40,630 nucleotides of DNA from Synergistota bacterium (GCA_022704435.1 JAKJGK010000008.1:1-40630); one strand, 5' to 3'; counted from the stretch's first letter, positions 15,543 to 24,168 are shown. A program made the numbers and translations. The notes: generated by a model from the letters alone, not told the origin.

Positions 15543-17663
15543 TCAGGCGGTCGTACCCTTGAGCTCCTTCAGCGCGGCCTCGAAGTGCCTCCACTCAAGC
15601 AGCGGATCGACCTCGCATTCGCTCTTTATATGCTCCCTGATGGCCATCATGGAGGCCTTCCTGCAGACGAACGCAATGTCCCCGCCGGTGCGCCCGTCCG
15701 TTAGCCTCGACAGGGTCGGGATGCGGACCTCAGCCGACAGCGGCTTCTTTCTCAGGTGTATCTCGAAGATCTTCTCCCTCGCGGCGGAGTCCGGCTTCGG
15801 GAGCTCCAGCAGCATGTCGAACCTGCCGCTGGACAGCAGGGACGGGTCCACCAGGTCCAGCCTGTTCGTCGTCGCCAGCACCACCACGCCCTTCAAATCC
15901 TCTATGCCGCTCATCTCGGCCAGGAACTGGCTGATGACGCGCTCCGTGAAGCCCGCCCCGCTGCCGGTCTCCTTGCCCCTCACCGGCACCAGCGACTCTA
16001 TCTCGTCGAAGTAGAGGATGGAGGGCGCGGCCTGCTTGGCGGTGCGAAAGACCTCGCGTATTGCCCGCTCGCTCTCGCCGACGTACTTTGACATGAGCGA
16101 CGGCCCCTTGACCGATATGAAGTTCACGCCGCTCTCGTGGGCGAGCGCCTTCGCCAGAAGGGTCTTGCCCGTGCCCGAGGGCCCGTGGAGCATGATGCCC
16201 TTGGGCGGAGAGATCGCGAACCTCTCGAAGATGTCCCCGTGCTGCAAAGGCCACTGCACCGCGTCGTGAAGCTCCTCCTTGATGTTGTCAAGGCCGCCGA
16301 TGTCGCGCCACGAGACGTCGGGGATCTCCACGAACACCTCTCTGATGGCCGAGGGATCCACCTCCCTGAACGCGTCGAGGAAGTGATCCATGCGCACGTC
16401 CATAGCCAGCAGCCGCTCGTATGGGATCTCCTCCATCTCCATGTCTATCTCGGGAAGGAGCTCCCTGAGGCTGGCCATCGCCGCCTCCTTGGCCAGCGCC
16501 TCGATGTCCGCTCCCACGTAGCCGTGCGTCATGTCGGCCAGGCGGCGAAGATCCACGTCGGAGGCCAGCGGCATTCCGCGGGTGTGTATGGTCAGTATCT
16601 CGTGGCGCCCCTTTTTATCGGGTATGGGGATGGCGATCTCCCTGTCGAAGCGGCCGGGGCGGCGAAGGGCCGGGTCGAGGGTGTTGGGGATGTTCGTCGC
16701 GCCTATCACTACTATCTGCCCCCTGGATTCGAGCCCGTCCATCAGAGCCAGCAGCTGTGCGACGACACGTCTCTCGACCTGCTTCTCCCCTCCCATCTCC
16801 TCGCGTTTGGGGGCGATGGCGTCGATCTCGTCTATGAAGATTATCGAAGGGGCGTGGGCCTGCGCGTCCTCGAAGACGTTCCTCAGTCTCTCCTCGCTCT
16901 CCCCGTAAAACTTGCCGATGACCTCCGGGCCGGAGATGTGGGTGAAGTAGACGTCGGTCTCCGCGGCCACGGCCCTGGCTATGACGGTCTTGCCGGTCCC
17001 GGGAGGGCCGTACAGGAGCACGCCCTTGGGCGGCTGCACTCCGAGCCGGTCGAACACCTGCGGAAAGCGGAGCGGCAGCTCGATCATCTCGCGTATCCTC
17101 TGGATCTGCGGTCCCAGGCCCCCAATGTCCTCGTAGGTGATCTTGGCCTTCTTCTCGCCCTCGGCCTGCTTCTCCACGTTCACGTAGGTCGACTTGCTGA
17201 TTATCACGGTGCCCGAGGGCGTAGTGTCCACGATGCGGAAATCGCATATCCGGCTGCCGAAGAGGTTGGTGCGCACCCTGTCGTCCTTTGTCACCGGCAG
17301 TCCCTCGAGAAGAGACCGGATATAGACGGCGTCGCGCTCCTTCTCCAGCAGGGCGGTCGATGTAAGGGGACGAAGCGTCACGCTTCCGGCGAAATGGTGT
17401 GTCGTCTTGTGGATCTTGACCCTGTCGTCCAGGCTGACCTGGGCGTTGTCCCTGGTGACGCCGTCAACCTGGATCACACCCTTCGCCGCACCGGAGGCGA
17501 CCAGCTCCGAGTCGCACGACAGAATCCGGACCGGAGTGCGGCGCCTTCCCTCGATCTCCACTATCTGGCCCTCCGAGATGGCCAGCTCCGCCATATCCTC
17601 CGGCGACACGCGGGCAATTGCGTGCCCGACGTCCTTCGGCATGGCCTCCTTGACTTTTAACAT
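15543..17663 (-). CDS. Cdc48/VAT-like AAA+ ATPase with two ATPase domains
   Basis: This 706-residue protein has the full Cdc48/p97/VAT layout, known best from archaea and eukaryotes. The N-domain (about 1-180) is a double-psi barrel type: GHAIARVSPEDMAEL and RRTPVRIL. The D1 ATPase has Walker A GPPGTGKT at 219-226, Walker B IIFIDEIDAI and an arginine-finger region RRPGRFDREI. The D2 ATPase has Walker A GPSGTGKT at 494-501, Walker B ILYFDEIESL and SSGRFDML. It would unfold or remodel proteins in the cytosol. No protease or proteasome gene is nearby. The ATG at 17663 follows GAGAGG. The terminator of the preceding minus-strand gene ends about 35 bases upstream, leaving little room for a promoter. 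Confidence 0.92.
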   Translation of the reverse strand: MLKVKEAMPKDVGHAIARVSPEDMAELAISEGQIVEIEGRRRTPVRILSCDSELVASGAAKGVIQVDGVTRDNAQVSLDDRVKIHKTTHHFAGSVTLRPLTSTALLEKERDAVYIRSLLEGLPVTKDDRVRTNLFGSRICDFRIVDTTPSGTVIISKSTYVNVEKQAEGEKKAKITYEDIGGLGPQIQRIREMIELPLRFPQVFDRLGVQPPKGVLLYGPPGTGKTVIARAVAAETDVYFTHISGPEVIGKFYGESEERLRNVFEDAQAHAPSIIFIDEIDAIAPKREEMGGEKQVERRVVAQLLALMDGLESRGQIVVIGATNIPNTLDPALRRPGRFDREIAIPIPDKKGRHEILTIHTRGMPLASDVDLRRLADMTHGYVGADIEALAKEAAMASLRELLPEIDMEMEEIPYERLLAMDVRMDHFLDAFREVDPSAIREVFVEIPDVSWRDIGGLDNIKEELHDAVQWPLQHGDIFERFAISPPKGIMLHGPSGTGKTLLAKALAHESGVNFISVKGPSLMSKYVGESERAIREVFRTAKQAAPSILYFDEIESLVPVRGKETGSGAGFTERVISQFLAEMSGIEDLKGVVVLATTNRLDLVDPSLLSSGRFDMLLELPKPDSAAREKIFEIHLRKKPLSAEVRIPTLSRLTDGRTGGDIAFVCRKASMMAIREHIKSECEVDPLLEWRHFEAALKELKGTTA

Positions 17664-17697
17664 GCGATACTACCTCTCTTCGTAGTGTGTCCCGTCC

Positions 17698-17743
17698 AAA
17701 AAACCATGCCCTGCGGTCCTTCCGTGCGAGCCGCAGGGCATGG
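17698..17743 (-). terminator. Intrinsic terminator of the 17766-18977 aminotransferase
   Basis: On the minus strand a perfect 13-bp stem (17731-17743 with 17704-17716, 14-base loop) is followed directly by six T (A run at 17698-17703 on the plus strand). It starts about 20 bases after the aminotransferase stop. Confidence 0.92.
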
Positions 17744-17765
17744 AATCAGTGCACGCTTCGTGCCC

Positions 17766-18977
17766 CTAGCGGGCGGCCACCGGCTCCACTCGTCCGGGAT
17801 AGGCCTCCAGGGCCAGCTTGAGGATGTCCATGGCCTTGACCAGCTCCTCGTTCTTGAGCACGTATGCCAGCCGGAATTCCTGCCTGCCGAGCCCCGGGGT
17901 GGCGTAGAAGCCCTCGCCGGCGGCGGCCATGAGGGTCTCGCCGTTCACGTCGAAGTTCTCGAGCATCCAGATGACGAACTTCTCCGCATCGTCGACGGGA
18001 AGCTTGACCATCACGTAGAAAGCGCCCTTCGGCTCCGAGCAGATAACCCCCGGCATCTTGTTCAGGGCGGCGTACAGGGTGTTGCGGCGTGCCTGGTACT
18101 CCCTGTTGACCTCCTCGAGATAGGACTTGGGGGTGTTGTAGAGCGCGGTGGCGCCGACCTGCTCGAGGGTCGGCACGCACAGGCGTCCCTGGGCGATCTT
18201 GAGGACCTGCGCCATGAAGTCCCTGTTCTTAGTGGCGATGCAGCCGATGCGGGCACCGCACGCGCTGTAGCGCTTTGAAACGGAGTCGACTATGATGACC
18301 CTGTCCTTGATCTCCGGAAGGTGCCCGAAGCTGGTGTACTTGAGTCCGTCGTAGACGAACTCGCGGTAGACCTCGTCGGCGACGATGTAGAGGTTGTGCT
18401 TGAGGGCGAGCTCCGCGAGCATGTTCATCTCGTCGCGGGTGTAGATCGTGCCGGTGGGGTTGCCAGGGTTGGCCACGAGTATGGCCCGGGTGCGCGGGTT
18501 GATAAGGGCCTCGACCTGCTCCTTCGGCGGGAGGTGGAAGCCCTCCTCGGCTTTCGTGGTGATTGGAGCGACTTTGACGTTCACACTCTGCGCAAAGGCG
18601 TTATAATTGGCGTAGAACGGCTCGGGGATCAGCACCTCGTCGTTCGGGTCGCACATGGTCATGAAGGCGAACAGCAGGGCCTCGCTGCCGCCGGCGGTTA
18701 CGATGATGTCCTCTCTCTCGAAGGGGATTTCGAACTCCTTGTAGTAGCGGCTCATGGCATCCCGCAGGTCGTTGTTGCCCTGGGAGGTGGCGTACTCTAT
18801 GACCTCCTGCGAAAACTCCCTGATCGCCTTCAGGAAAGATTCGGGTGTTTTGATGTCCGGCTGACCTATGTTCAGGGGATAGATCTTCTTACCCTTGGCT
18901 CGCGCCGCCTCCGCGTACGGCAGCAGTCTGCGCACGGGAGATGATTGCATCGCCTGGACTCTTTCGGAAAACTTCAC
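17766..18977 (-). CDS. Class I/II PLP-dependent aminotransferase (aspartate-type)
   Basis: This 403-residue cytosolic aminotransferase carries LNIGQPDIKTP near residue 35, TAGGSEALLFAF near 94, NPGNPTGTIYT at about 170-180, DEVYREFVYDG near 201 and the PLP lysine K235 in DSVSKRYSACGARIG. The terminal substrate arginine region is less clear. It belongs to the aspartate/alanine-type group; the donor amino acid cannot be told. The GTG start follows AAGGGGG. It is transcribed divergently from apgM across an AT-rich 137-base gap and has its own strong terminator, so it is a single-gene unit. In this setting it probably acts in amino-acid catabolism. Confidence 0.88.
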   Translation of the reverse strand: MKFSERVQAMQSSPVRRLLPYAEAARAKGKKIYPLNIGQPDIKTPESFLKAIREFSQEVIEYATSQGNNDLRDAMSRYYKEFEIPFEREDIIVTAGGSEALLFAFMTMCDPNDEVLIPEPFYANYNAFAQSVNVKVAPITTKAEEGFHLPPKEQVEALINPRTRAILVANPGNPTGTIYTRDEMNMLAELALKHNLYIVADEVYREFVYDGLKYTSFGHLPEIKDRVIIVDSVSKRYSACGARIGCIATKNRDFMAQVLKIAQGRLCVPTLEQVGATALYNTPKSYLEEVNREYQARRNTLYAALNKMPGVICSEPKGAFYVMVKLPVDDAEKFVIWMLENFDVNGETLMAAAGEGFYATPGLGRQEFRLAYVLKNEELVKAMDILKLALEAYPGRVEPVAAR

Positions 18978-19114
18978 CTTGATGACCCCCTTGGTTTGGT
19001 ATTAAATGGATGGACCTCTTGGTAAAAATGATAACATAAAATGCAGAGATTTATGCAGAAAAAAACCAGCAGCTACGACAAATTTAAAAGACTCTCTCCG
19101 GAGGTGACTGTATC
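18978..19114. promoter_or_regulatory. AT-rich divergent promoter region, aminotransferase and apgM
   Basis: The gap between the two divergent genes is clearly AT-richer than the flanks and must hold promoters for both. Plus-strand candidates such as TAAAAT at 19037-19042 are present, but no -35/-10 pair with proper spacing can be picked with confidence. Confidence 0.4.
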
Positions 19115-20320
19115 GTGAAGCGAATGGACGTGTTGAAGAGCCTTGCGACCGATAACGGCAGGAAGATGATCCTTCTCGTCATGGACGGGCTTGGCGGCTT
19201 GCCGGGCCCGGAGGGAAAGACGGAGCTCGAGGCGGCTCTCAAGCCCAATATGGACGCCCTGGCGCAGGAGAGCGAGCTCGGACTTCTGGACATGGTGGAC
19301 GTAGGGATCACCCCGGGCAGCGGGCCCGGCCACCTGTCGCTCTTCGGCTACGACCCTCTCGAGTATTCGATAGGACGGGGAATTCTGGAGGCAATGGGAG
19401 TGGGGGCGCTGGTCGGCCCGGGCGACATATGCGCGAGGGGGAACTTCTGCACCCGTGACGGCGACATCATAACCGACAGGCGGGCCGGGAGGATCGCCAC
19501 GGAGAAGAGCGCGCTCGTGGTGCAGAAGCTTGCCGCCTCCATAAAGGAGGTCGAGGGGGCAAGGGTGGCCTTCTACCCGGGAAAGGAACACCGCTTCGTC
19601 GTGGTCTTCTCGGGGGAGGGGCTGTCGGAGGATGTCTCGGATGCCGACCCCCAGCTGGAAGGGGTCCCCATGAGGCCGGCGCGCCCGACGGCACCGGGCG
19701 GCGAGAGGATGGCCAGGGTGGCCAACGCCTTCATCGACAGGGTGGGGCTGGTTTTGCAGGCCGAATCACCGGCCAACGCCTGCCTGCTCAGGGGCTTCTC
19801 GTCCGCGCCAGACATCCCGCTGATGCCCGACCTCTACAGGATAAAACCCGTGGCGGTCGCCACCTATCCGATGTACAAGGGGCTGGCCAAGCTGGTCGGA
19901 ATGAGCGTCGCCGATGCAGGCGAGACTCTTGAGCATCTGTTCGAGACCGTGGGCCGGATCTATGACGAGTACGACTACTTTTATGTCCACGTGAAGTACA
20001 CCGACAGCCGCGGCGAGGACGGAGACTTCGAGGGAAAGAAAAAGGTGGTGGAGACGGTTGACGCCCTGCTTCCCCGTCTGTTGAGGCTCTCCCCCGACGT
20101 GCTGGTGATAACCGGGGATCACAGCACGCCCAGCCTTATGAGCGGGCACTCCTGGCATCCAGTGCCGTTCCTCCTGAAGAGCGACTACGCACGCAGGGGG
20201 GACTCCGCCTCGTTCGGCGAAAGCCAGTGCAGGGTCGGGGCCGGAGGGCGAATCGACGGCAGGAAGCTCATAGGTCTGATGCTTGCGCACGCGCGCAGGC
20301 TTGAAAAATTCGGTGCATGA
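19115..20320 (+). CDS. apgM: 2,3-bisphosphoglycerate-independent phosphoglycerate mutase, archaeal type
   Basis: This 401-residue glycolytic enzyme interconverts 3- and 2-phosphoglycerate. It belongs to the alkaline-phosphatase superfamily ApgM branch, shorter than the GpmI type of about 510 residues. Metal and catalytic residues are visible in LLVMDGLGG (D24), GITPGSGPGHLSLFGYDP (S69 region), VHVKYTDSRGEDGD and VITGDHSTPSLMSGHSWHPVP. The GTG at 19115 is chosen because GGAGGTGA at 19100-19107 sits seven bases before it; the ATG at 19124 would be too far. The exoribonuclease gene follows after 24 bases, so it probably heads a four-gene run to 22685. Confidence 0.93.
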   Translation: MKRMDVLKSLATDNGRKMILLVMDGLGGLPGPEGKTELEAALKPNMDALAQESELGLLDMVDVGITPGSGPGHLSLFGYDPLEYSIGRGILEAMGVGALVGPGDICARGNFCTRDGDIITDRRAGRIATEKSALVVQKLAASIKEVEGARVAFYPGKEHRFVVVFSGEGLSEDVSDADPQLEGVPMRPARPTAPGGERMARVANAFIDRVGLVLQAESPANACLLRGFSSAPDIPLMPDLYRIKPVAVATYPMYKGLAKLVGMSVADAGETLEHLFETVGRIYDEYDYFYVHVKYTDSRGEDGDFEGKKKVVETVDALLPRLLRLSPDVLVITGDHSTPSLMSGHSWHPVPFLLKSDYARRGDSASFGESQCRVGAGGRIDGRKLIGLMLAHARRLEKFGA

Positions 20321-20344
20321 CGCGCCTGGTCTAGAGGTGATCCA

Positions 20345-21376
20345 GTGGAGGAGCAGCAGCTATATACCACGAGAGAGATAAGGAGCATGTCGAAGGACTG
20401 CAAGTTCAAGCTCCTTGCCGTCGTGATGAAGTCCTCTGTCAAGAAGGACAAAAACGGCAGGAACTACTGGGATCTAGGTGTCATGGACTCCGAGGGGACG
20501 ATTGAAGGGAAGGCGTGGTCCAACGCCCAGTGGTGGGACAGGAGAGACGAGCCGCTCCAGGTGAAGGAGCCCTCGGAGCATGACGAACTCAAGGACCTGG
20601 TCGGGAAGACGGTCGGCCTGGTAGGACAGGTTGCGGAGTTCAAGGGGCAGCAGCAGTACAACTTCAACGCTGTGTCCCTGATGAACCAGGCCAGTTACCC
20701 GCCTCACCGCTACGTGCAAAGATCGCCGGTACCCGAGGAGACGCTCGAGAGGGAGTTCCTCGACCTCCTGGGTCTCTGTCCGGAGCATCTGAGAGGGTTC
20801 CTGGACTTCGTGTTCTTCAGGAAGAACCTCTGGGAGAGCTTCAAGGACTGTCCGGCGGCCGTCTCGCATCACCACGCCTACGTAGGAGGGTTGCTCGAGC
20901 ATACCGTGGCTGTCGCCAGAATGGCGAGGAGCATAGTCGAGGCCGGCGCCGCCGCGGGTTACGAGGCGGACGTGTCGGTGACAGTGGCAGGCGCCCTGCT
21001 CCACGATCTTGGGAAGCTCGAGGCCTACCGCCTGACACCCGTCCCGGTCATGACGGTGGCGGGCACCTTTCACGACCACATCGCGATCGGCTACGGCAAG
21101 TTCGAGTCGATGGCTCGGGAGTACGGCCTCGACGAGAGGCTCTTTTTGGCCCTGGGACATATAATAATCAGTCACCACGGTTGCAGGGAGTACGGCTCGC
21201 CGGTGCTGCCGGCGACACCGGAGGCCATGGCGGTGAGCGCCGCGGACGAGATGGACTTCAGGCTCTTCTGCTGGAAGAATTCAGTTGAGCAGATGGAGGA
21301 GGGGCGGGAGATCTCGGACTTCAACCACTCGGCCCAGAGGCGTTTTTGGAGGCAGGAGAGCGCGAATGGCGTATAA
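20345..21376 (+). CDS. 3'-5' exoribonuclease, YhaM family (OB fold plus HD domain)
   Basis: This 343-residue cytosolic protein has an N-terminal OB-fold nucleic-acid-binding region (about 20-113, including FKLLAVVMKSSVKKDKNG and GTIEGKAW). A C-terminal HD phosphohydrolase domain follows: HHHAYVGGLLEHT, LLHDLGK with H220-D221, IIISHHG and AADEMD. This pairing is the YhaM/CBF1 architecture, which trims RNA and single-stranded DNA from the 3' end. The GTG start is preceded by GAGGTGATC, a near-perfect match to the anti-Shine-Dalgarno. It overlaps the next gene by 11 bases. Confidence 0.88.
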   Translation: MEEQQLYTTREIRSMSKDCKFKLLAVVMKSSVKKDKNGRNYWDLGVMDSEGTIEGKAWSNAQWWDRRDEPLQVKEPSEHDELKDLVGKTVGLVGQVAEFKGQQQYNFNAVSLMNQASYPPHRYVQRSPVPEETLEREFLDLLGLCPEHLRGFLDFVFFRKNLWESFKDCPAAVSHHHAYVGGLLEHTVAVARMARSIVEAGAAAGYEADVSVTVAGALLHDLGKLEAYRLTPVPVMTVAGTFHDHIAIGYGKFESMAREYGLDERLFLALGHIIISHHGCREYGSPVLPATPEAMAVSAADEMDFRLFCWKNSVEQMEEGREISDFNHSAQRRFWRQESANGV

Positions 21377-22334
21377 ACTGGTCGTCTCCCAATCCGACCA
21401 CGGTCGCCGCCTCGACAAGACGATACGCTCCATGTGGCCCGCTCTGCCGCTGAGCGTGGTGATGAAGGGCATAAGGACCGGGACGGTTCGCCTGGACGGC
21501 AGGAAGAGCGCATGCGACGTCAGGGTGTCGGCGGGTCAGGAGCTCTACGTGCCGTGGGAGGCGCCCGAGGAGAAAGGGGGCTCTTTCCTGTTTAGGCGCA
21601 CCCTCCCCGTGCTGTATCGCGACGATTGGCTGATGGTCGTGAACAAGCCGGAGAACCTGCTTGTGCAGCCCGATCGCAAGGATCAGGACAACGTGATCGA
21701 CCGGGTCAAGTACATGCTCAGCATCGAAGGCGCGGAGGAGAGGGCGTACGCAGTCCACCGGCTCGACAGGAACACGACCGGGGCCCTGCTGATGGCCCTG
21801 TCCGGGATCTCCCTGAGGATACTGCAGGACGCCTTTCGCTCCAGGGAGATACAAAAGACATATCTAGCGGTGGTGGTCGGAAAACCCATGAAAAGAGGGG
21901 AGATCACGGCCCCCCTGTTGAAGGATCCGGGGTCCAATACCGTGAGAGTGGACTCGGCGGGAAAGGAGGCGAGGACCCTGTACAGGTTGCTTGCCGCTGG
22001 AGGCGGGCTTTCGCTGGTCGAGCTGGAACTTGTCACCGGCCGCTCCCACCAGGCGCGTGTGCACATGGCTCATGCGGGACACCCGATCCTGGGCGACGTC
22101 CGTTACGGGGACGGGGAGATCAACGAAAGGTGGAGGAGAAGGGGAGTCCGTCGGCCCCTGCTTCACAGTCACAGCATCGCCTTCGGAGCGCTGGAGGGGG
22201 AGCTGGAACCGCTCTCCGGAACGGCCGTCTTCGCGCCGGCGCCGGAGGACATGAGACGTCTCATCGAACTAGCGGCCCTGGGTTTCGAAGGGCAGGAGAG
22301 TCTGTTGGACAGGCATGGACCAAGGAATCTCTGA
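21366..22334 (+). CDS. RluA-family 23S rRNA/tRNA pseudouridine synthase
   Basis: This 322-residue enzyme isomerises uridine to pseudouridine in RNA. An N-terminal S4-like region (about 13-62) precedes the catalytic domain, which has VVNKPENLLVQP, the active-site motif HRLDRNTTGAL with D134, and GRSHQARVHMAHAGHPILGD. The motif set fits RluA/RluC/RluD; which one cannot be fixed here. The ATG at 21366 lies inside the end of the exoribonuclease gene after AGGAGAG. The small selenoprotein-like gene follows after 36 bases. Confidence 0.92.
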   Translation: MAYKLVVSQSDHGRRLDKTIRSMWPALPLSVVMKGIRTGTVRLDGRKSACDVRVSAGQELYVPWEAPEEKGGSFLFRRTLPVLYRDDWLMVVNKPENLLVQPDRKDQDNVIDRVKYMLSIEGAEERAYAVHRLDRNTTGALLMALSGISLRILQDAFRSREIQKTYLAVVVGKPMKRGEITAPLLKDPGSNTVRVDSAGKEARTLYRLLAAGGGLSLVELELVTGRSHQARVHMAHAGHPILGDVRYGDGEINERWRRRGVRRPLLHSHSIAFGALEGELEPLSGTAVFAPAPEDMRRLIELAALGFEGQESLLDRHGPRNL

Positions 22335-22370
22335 GTGTCCAAAAAGCATGAACGGGAGGGAGGAGGCAAC

Positions 22371-22685
22371 ATGAGAGAATTGAGGATAAACGCCGATGAC
22401 AGGGTCATGAACAGGCTTCGCAAGGCCGTGGAGTCAAGCGCGGTCCAGAGGACTACCGGAATCGGCTGAAACGCTAAAAAGAGCGTCCGAATAGAGGACG
22501 GCCCGCCTCCGGCGGAGGCGGAGTATGTAAGAATCGACCAGGACGGGGTTGTGTTGTGGGTCCCGTCGTTCCTTGAATTCAAGGACGGAGAGGTCCGGGT
22601 GGTTCGCAGGGGGCCTCCCTGGGCATCCTGCCTCGTGATCGAAGGGACCGAGGCGAGCGACAAGGGCGAGTGCTGCGATCGTTGA
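22371..22685 (+). CDS. Probable small selenoprotein (CC/Se-motif family), in-frame TGA = Sec33
   Basis: Reading through TGA at 22467-22469 gives 104 residues. The ATG at 22371 has AGGAGG at 22361-22366 before it. After the TGA the frame stays open for 71 codons with the codon use of its neighbours, ending at TGA 22683. The sequence around the TGA is TTGIGUNAKKSVRIEDGPPP. It is followed by DGVVLWVPSFLEF, a region like RVVRRG, and SCLVIEG. From memory this lines up along its length with small HesB/IscA-like CC/Se motif (seleno)proteins, where Cys-Cys or Sec sits at this spot. A GECC lies at the C-terminus. A SECIS-like hairpin follows the TGA. Function is unknown; thiol/selenol redox or metal binding is likely. 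A pseudogene is possible but less likely. Confidence 0.75.
22484..22500 (+). promoter_or_regulatory. SECIS-like hairpin downstream of the in-frame TGA
   Basis: CGTCC (22484-22488) pairs with GGACG (22496-22500) around the 7-base loop GAATAGA, which begins with G. The loop starts 19 bases after the TGA. That distance and the G at the loop start fit the general bacterial SECIS description as I remember it. A second, longer hairpin follows at 22503-22521 (8 bp, loop GGC). An alternative 5-bp stem at 22471-22486 would compete with the first. Confidence 0.5.
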
Positions 22686-22779
22686 GATGATGCTAAAGGC
22701 GGTCGGGTCCGGAAAATTCCTTGCGGGGAGGAATGAAAACGGAATGTTCGTTTTAGGCCGATGAATTTTCATTTCACGC

Positions 22780-22807
22780 TTGTTCTTTGTAAAAACAGTG
22801 CTATGAT
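22780..22807 (+). promoter_or_regulatory. Promoter of glutamate dehydrogenase
   Basis: TTGTTC (22780-22785) and TATGAT (22802-22807) are separated by 16 bases, with a TGC extension before the -10 box. The region is AT-rich against its flanks. The transcript would have a leader of about 45 bases ending in a strong AGGAGG. Confidence 0.75.
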
Positions 22808-22860
22808 AGTTACAAAGGTCTCAAACGGCCAAGGCCGTAATTATACAGGAGGTGTGTTTC

Positions 22861-24138
22861 ATGTCAGCTGAAAAGCGTACTTCCTCTAACGTCCTTCTCG
22901 ACACCGCACTGAAAAATTTCTACGCCGCCGCCGAGGAGATGGGGTTGAGCGACGACCTCGTCGACATTCTCAGCCACTCCGAGCGCAGAACCGCCGTCTC
23001 CATCCCGGTGGAGATGGACGATGGCTCCGTAAAGGTGTTCAACGGCTATCGCGTCCTCCACTCTTCCGCGATTGGCCCCGGCAAGGGTGGCGTTCGCTTC
23101 CACCAGGACGTCTGCCTAGACGAGTGCGAGGCGCTCGCCATGATGATGACATGGAAATGCTCGCTCGCCGGGATTCCCTACGGCGGCGGCAAGGGCGGGG
23201 TTGACTGCGATCCCCTGAAGCTCTCGAAGAAGGAGAAGGAGCGCGTGGCCCGCACGTGGGCGGCGCGAATGGCGCCGGTCATCGGCTCCTGGACCGACGT
23301 GCCCGCGCCGGACGTCGGAACCAGCGGGCCGGAGATGATGTGGTTCATCGACACGCTCAGCAAGATGAACAACAAGCTCGACCCGGCCGTGTTCACCGGC
23401 AAGCCGGTCGGCATGTGGGGGTCCAAGGGGCGCACCGCGGCCACCGGGTACGGAGTCGCCACCTGCGCCCTCGAGCTCCTCAAGAACCTTAACCTCGACC
23501 CCTCCACGATAAGGGTCTCGATCCAGGGATTCGGCAACGTCGGCACCTACGCGGCCCTGACCATGGTCAACGCCGGCGCGAAGGTCGTTGCGATCAGCGA
23601 CATCACCGGGACCTACTACTCCCCGAAGGGGCTCGATATCAAGAAGGCGATGGAGCACGTGCAGAACCATCCCAAGAAGCTGCTCGAGGGCTTTGCCTGC
23701 GACGGTTGCCAGAAGCTCGACCTTCCGGAGGCCATCTACGTGGAGTGCGACATCTTCATGCCGTGCGCCCTGGAGGGCGTGATAAACGGAGGCAACGCCG
23801 ACAAGGTAAAGGCGAAGTACATCGTAGAAGCGGCCAACGGCCCGATTACCCCCGAGGGCGATGCGATCCTTGACAAGAAGGGCGTGCTCGTGGTTCCCGA
23901 CTTCCTGGCCAACTCCGGCGGTGTCATCGGCTCCTACTTCGAGTGGTGCCAGAACCTCAGCGGTTTCTTCTGGACGGAGGAGGAGTACAACGAGCGGCTT
24001 ATCCGCATAATGAAGGATAACTTCCAGCTCGTCTGGGCTTATGCCAAGGAGAAGAATATCAAGATGCGCCGCGCTGCCTTCATGGCGGCCATCCAGAGGG
24101 TTGCTGACGCGGTCCGCATGAGAGGCGTGTTCCTGTAA
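22861..24138 (+). CDS. gdhA: Glutamate dehydrogenase (Glu/Leu/Phe/Val family)
   Basis: This 425-residue cytosolic enzyme oxidatively deaminates glutamate to 2-oxoglutarate and ammonia. The N-terminal domain has GPGKGGVRFHQDV and the catalytic lysine K111 in GIPYGGGKGGVDCDP. A Rossmann nucleotide-binding domain follows with IQGFGNVGTYAA near residue 218. Length fits the hexameric small GDH class. The ATG at 22861 has AGGAGG at 22847-22852; a GTG inside the Shine-Dalgarno is not used. It has its own promoter and a strong bidirectional terminator, as expected for an abundant enzyme. In an amino-acid fermenter it would recycle the glutamate made by the aminotransferases. Confidence 0.96.
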   Translation: MSAEKRTSSNVLLDTALKNFYAAAEEMGLSDDLVDILSHSERRTAVSIPVEMDDGSVKVFNGYRVLHSSAIGPGKGGVRFHQDVCLDECEALAMMMTWKCSLAGIPYGGGKGGVDCDPLKLSKKEKERVARTWAARMAPVIGSWTDVPAPDVGTSGPEMMWFIDTLSKMNNKLDPAVFTGKPVGMWGSKGRTAATGYGVATCALELLKNLNLDPSTIRVSIQGFGNVGTYAALTMVNAGAKVVAISDITGTYYSPKGLDIKKAMEHVQNHPKKLLEGFACDGCQKLDLPEAIYVECDIFMPCALEGVINGGNADKVKAKYIVEAANGPITPEGDAILDKKGVLVVPDFLANSGGVIGSYFEWCQNLSGFFWTEEEYNERLIRIMKDNFQLVWAYAKEKNIKMRRAAFMAAIQRVADAVRMRGVFL

Positions 24139-24168
24139 GGCCGTGTTTCCGGTTGTTGCATTAAGCGC

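Noticed and set aside
16137-17660. A 507-residue open frame antisense to the Cdc48-like gene
   Set aside because: It mirrors the codon positions of a clear AAA+ ATPase, has no recognisable domain, and is a shadow of high-GC coding DNA.
22371-22469. Reading the small gene as a 32-residue peptide or a pseudogene
   Set aside because: The frame continues cleanly for 71 codons past the TGA with normal codon use and family-like sequence, which is better explained by selenocysteine.
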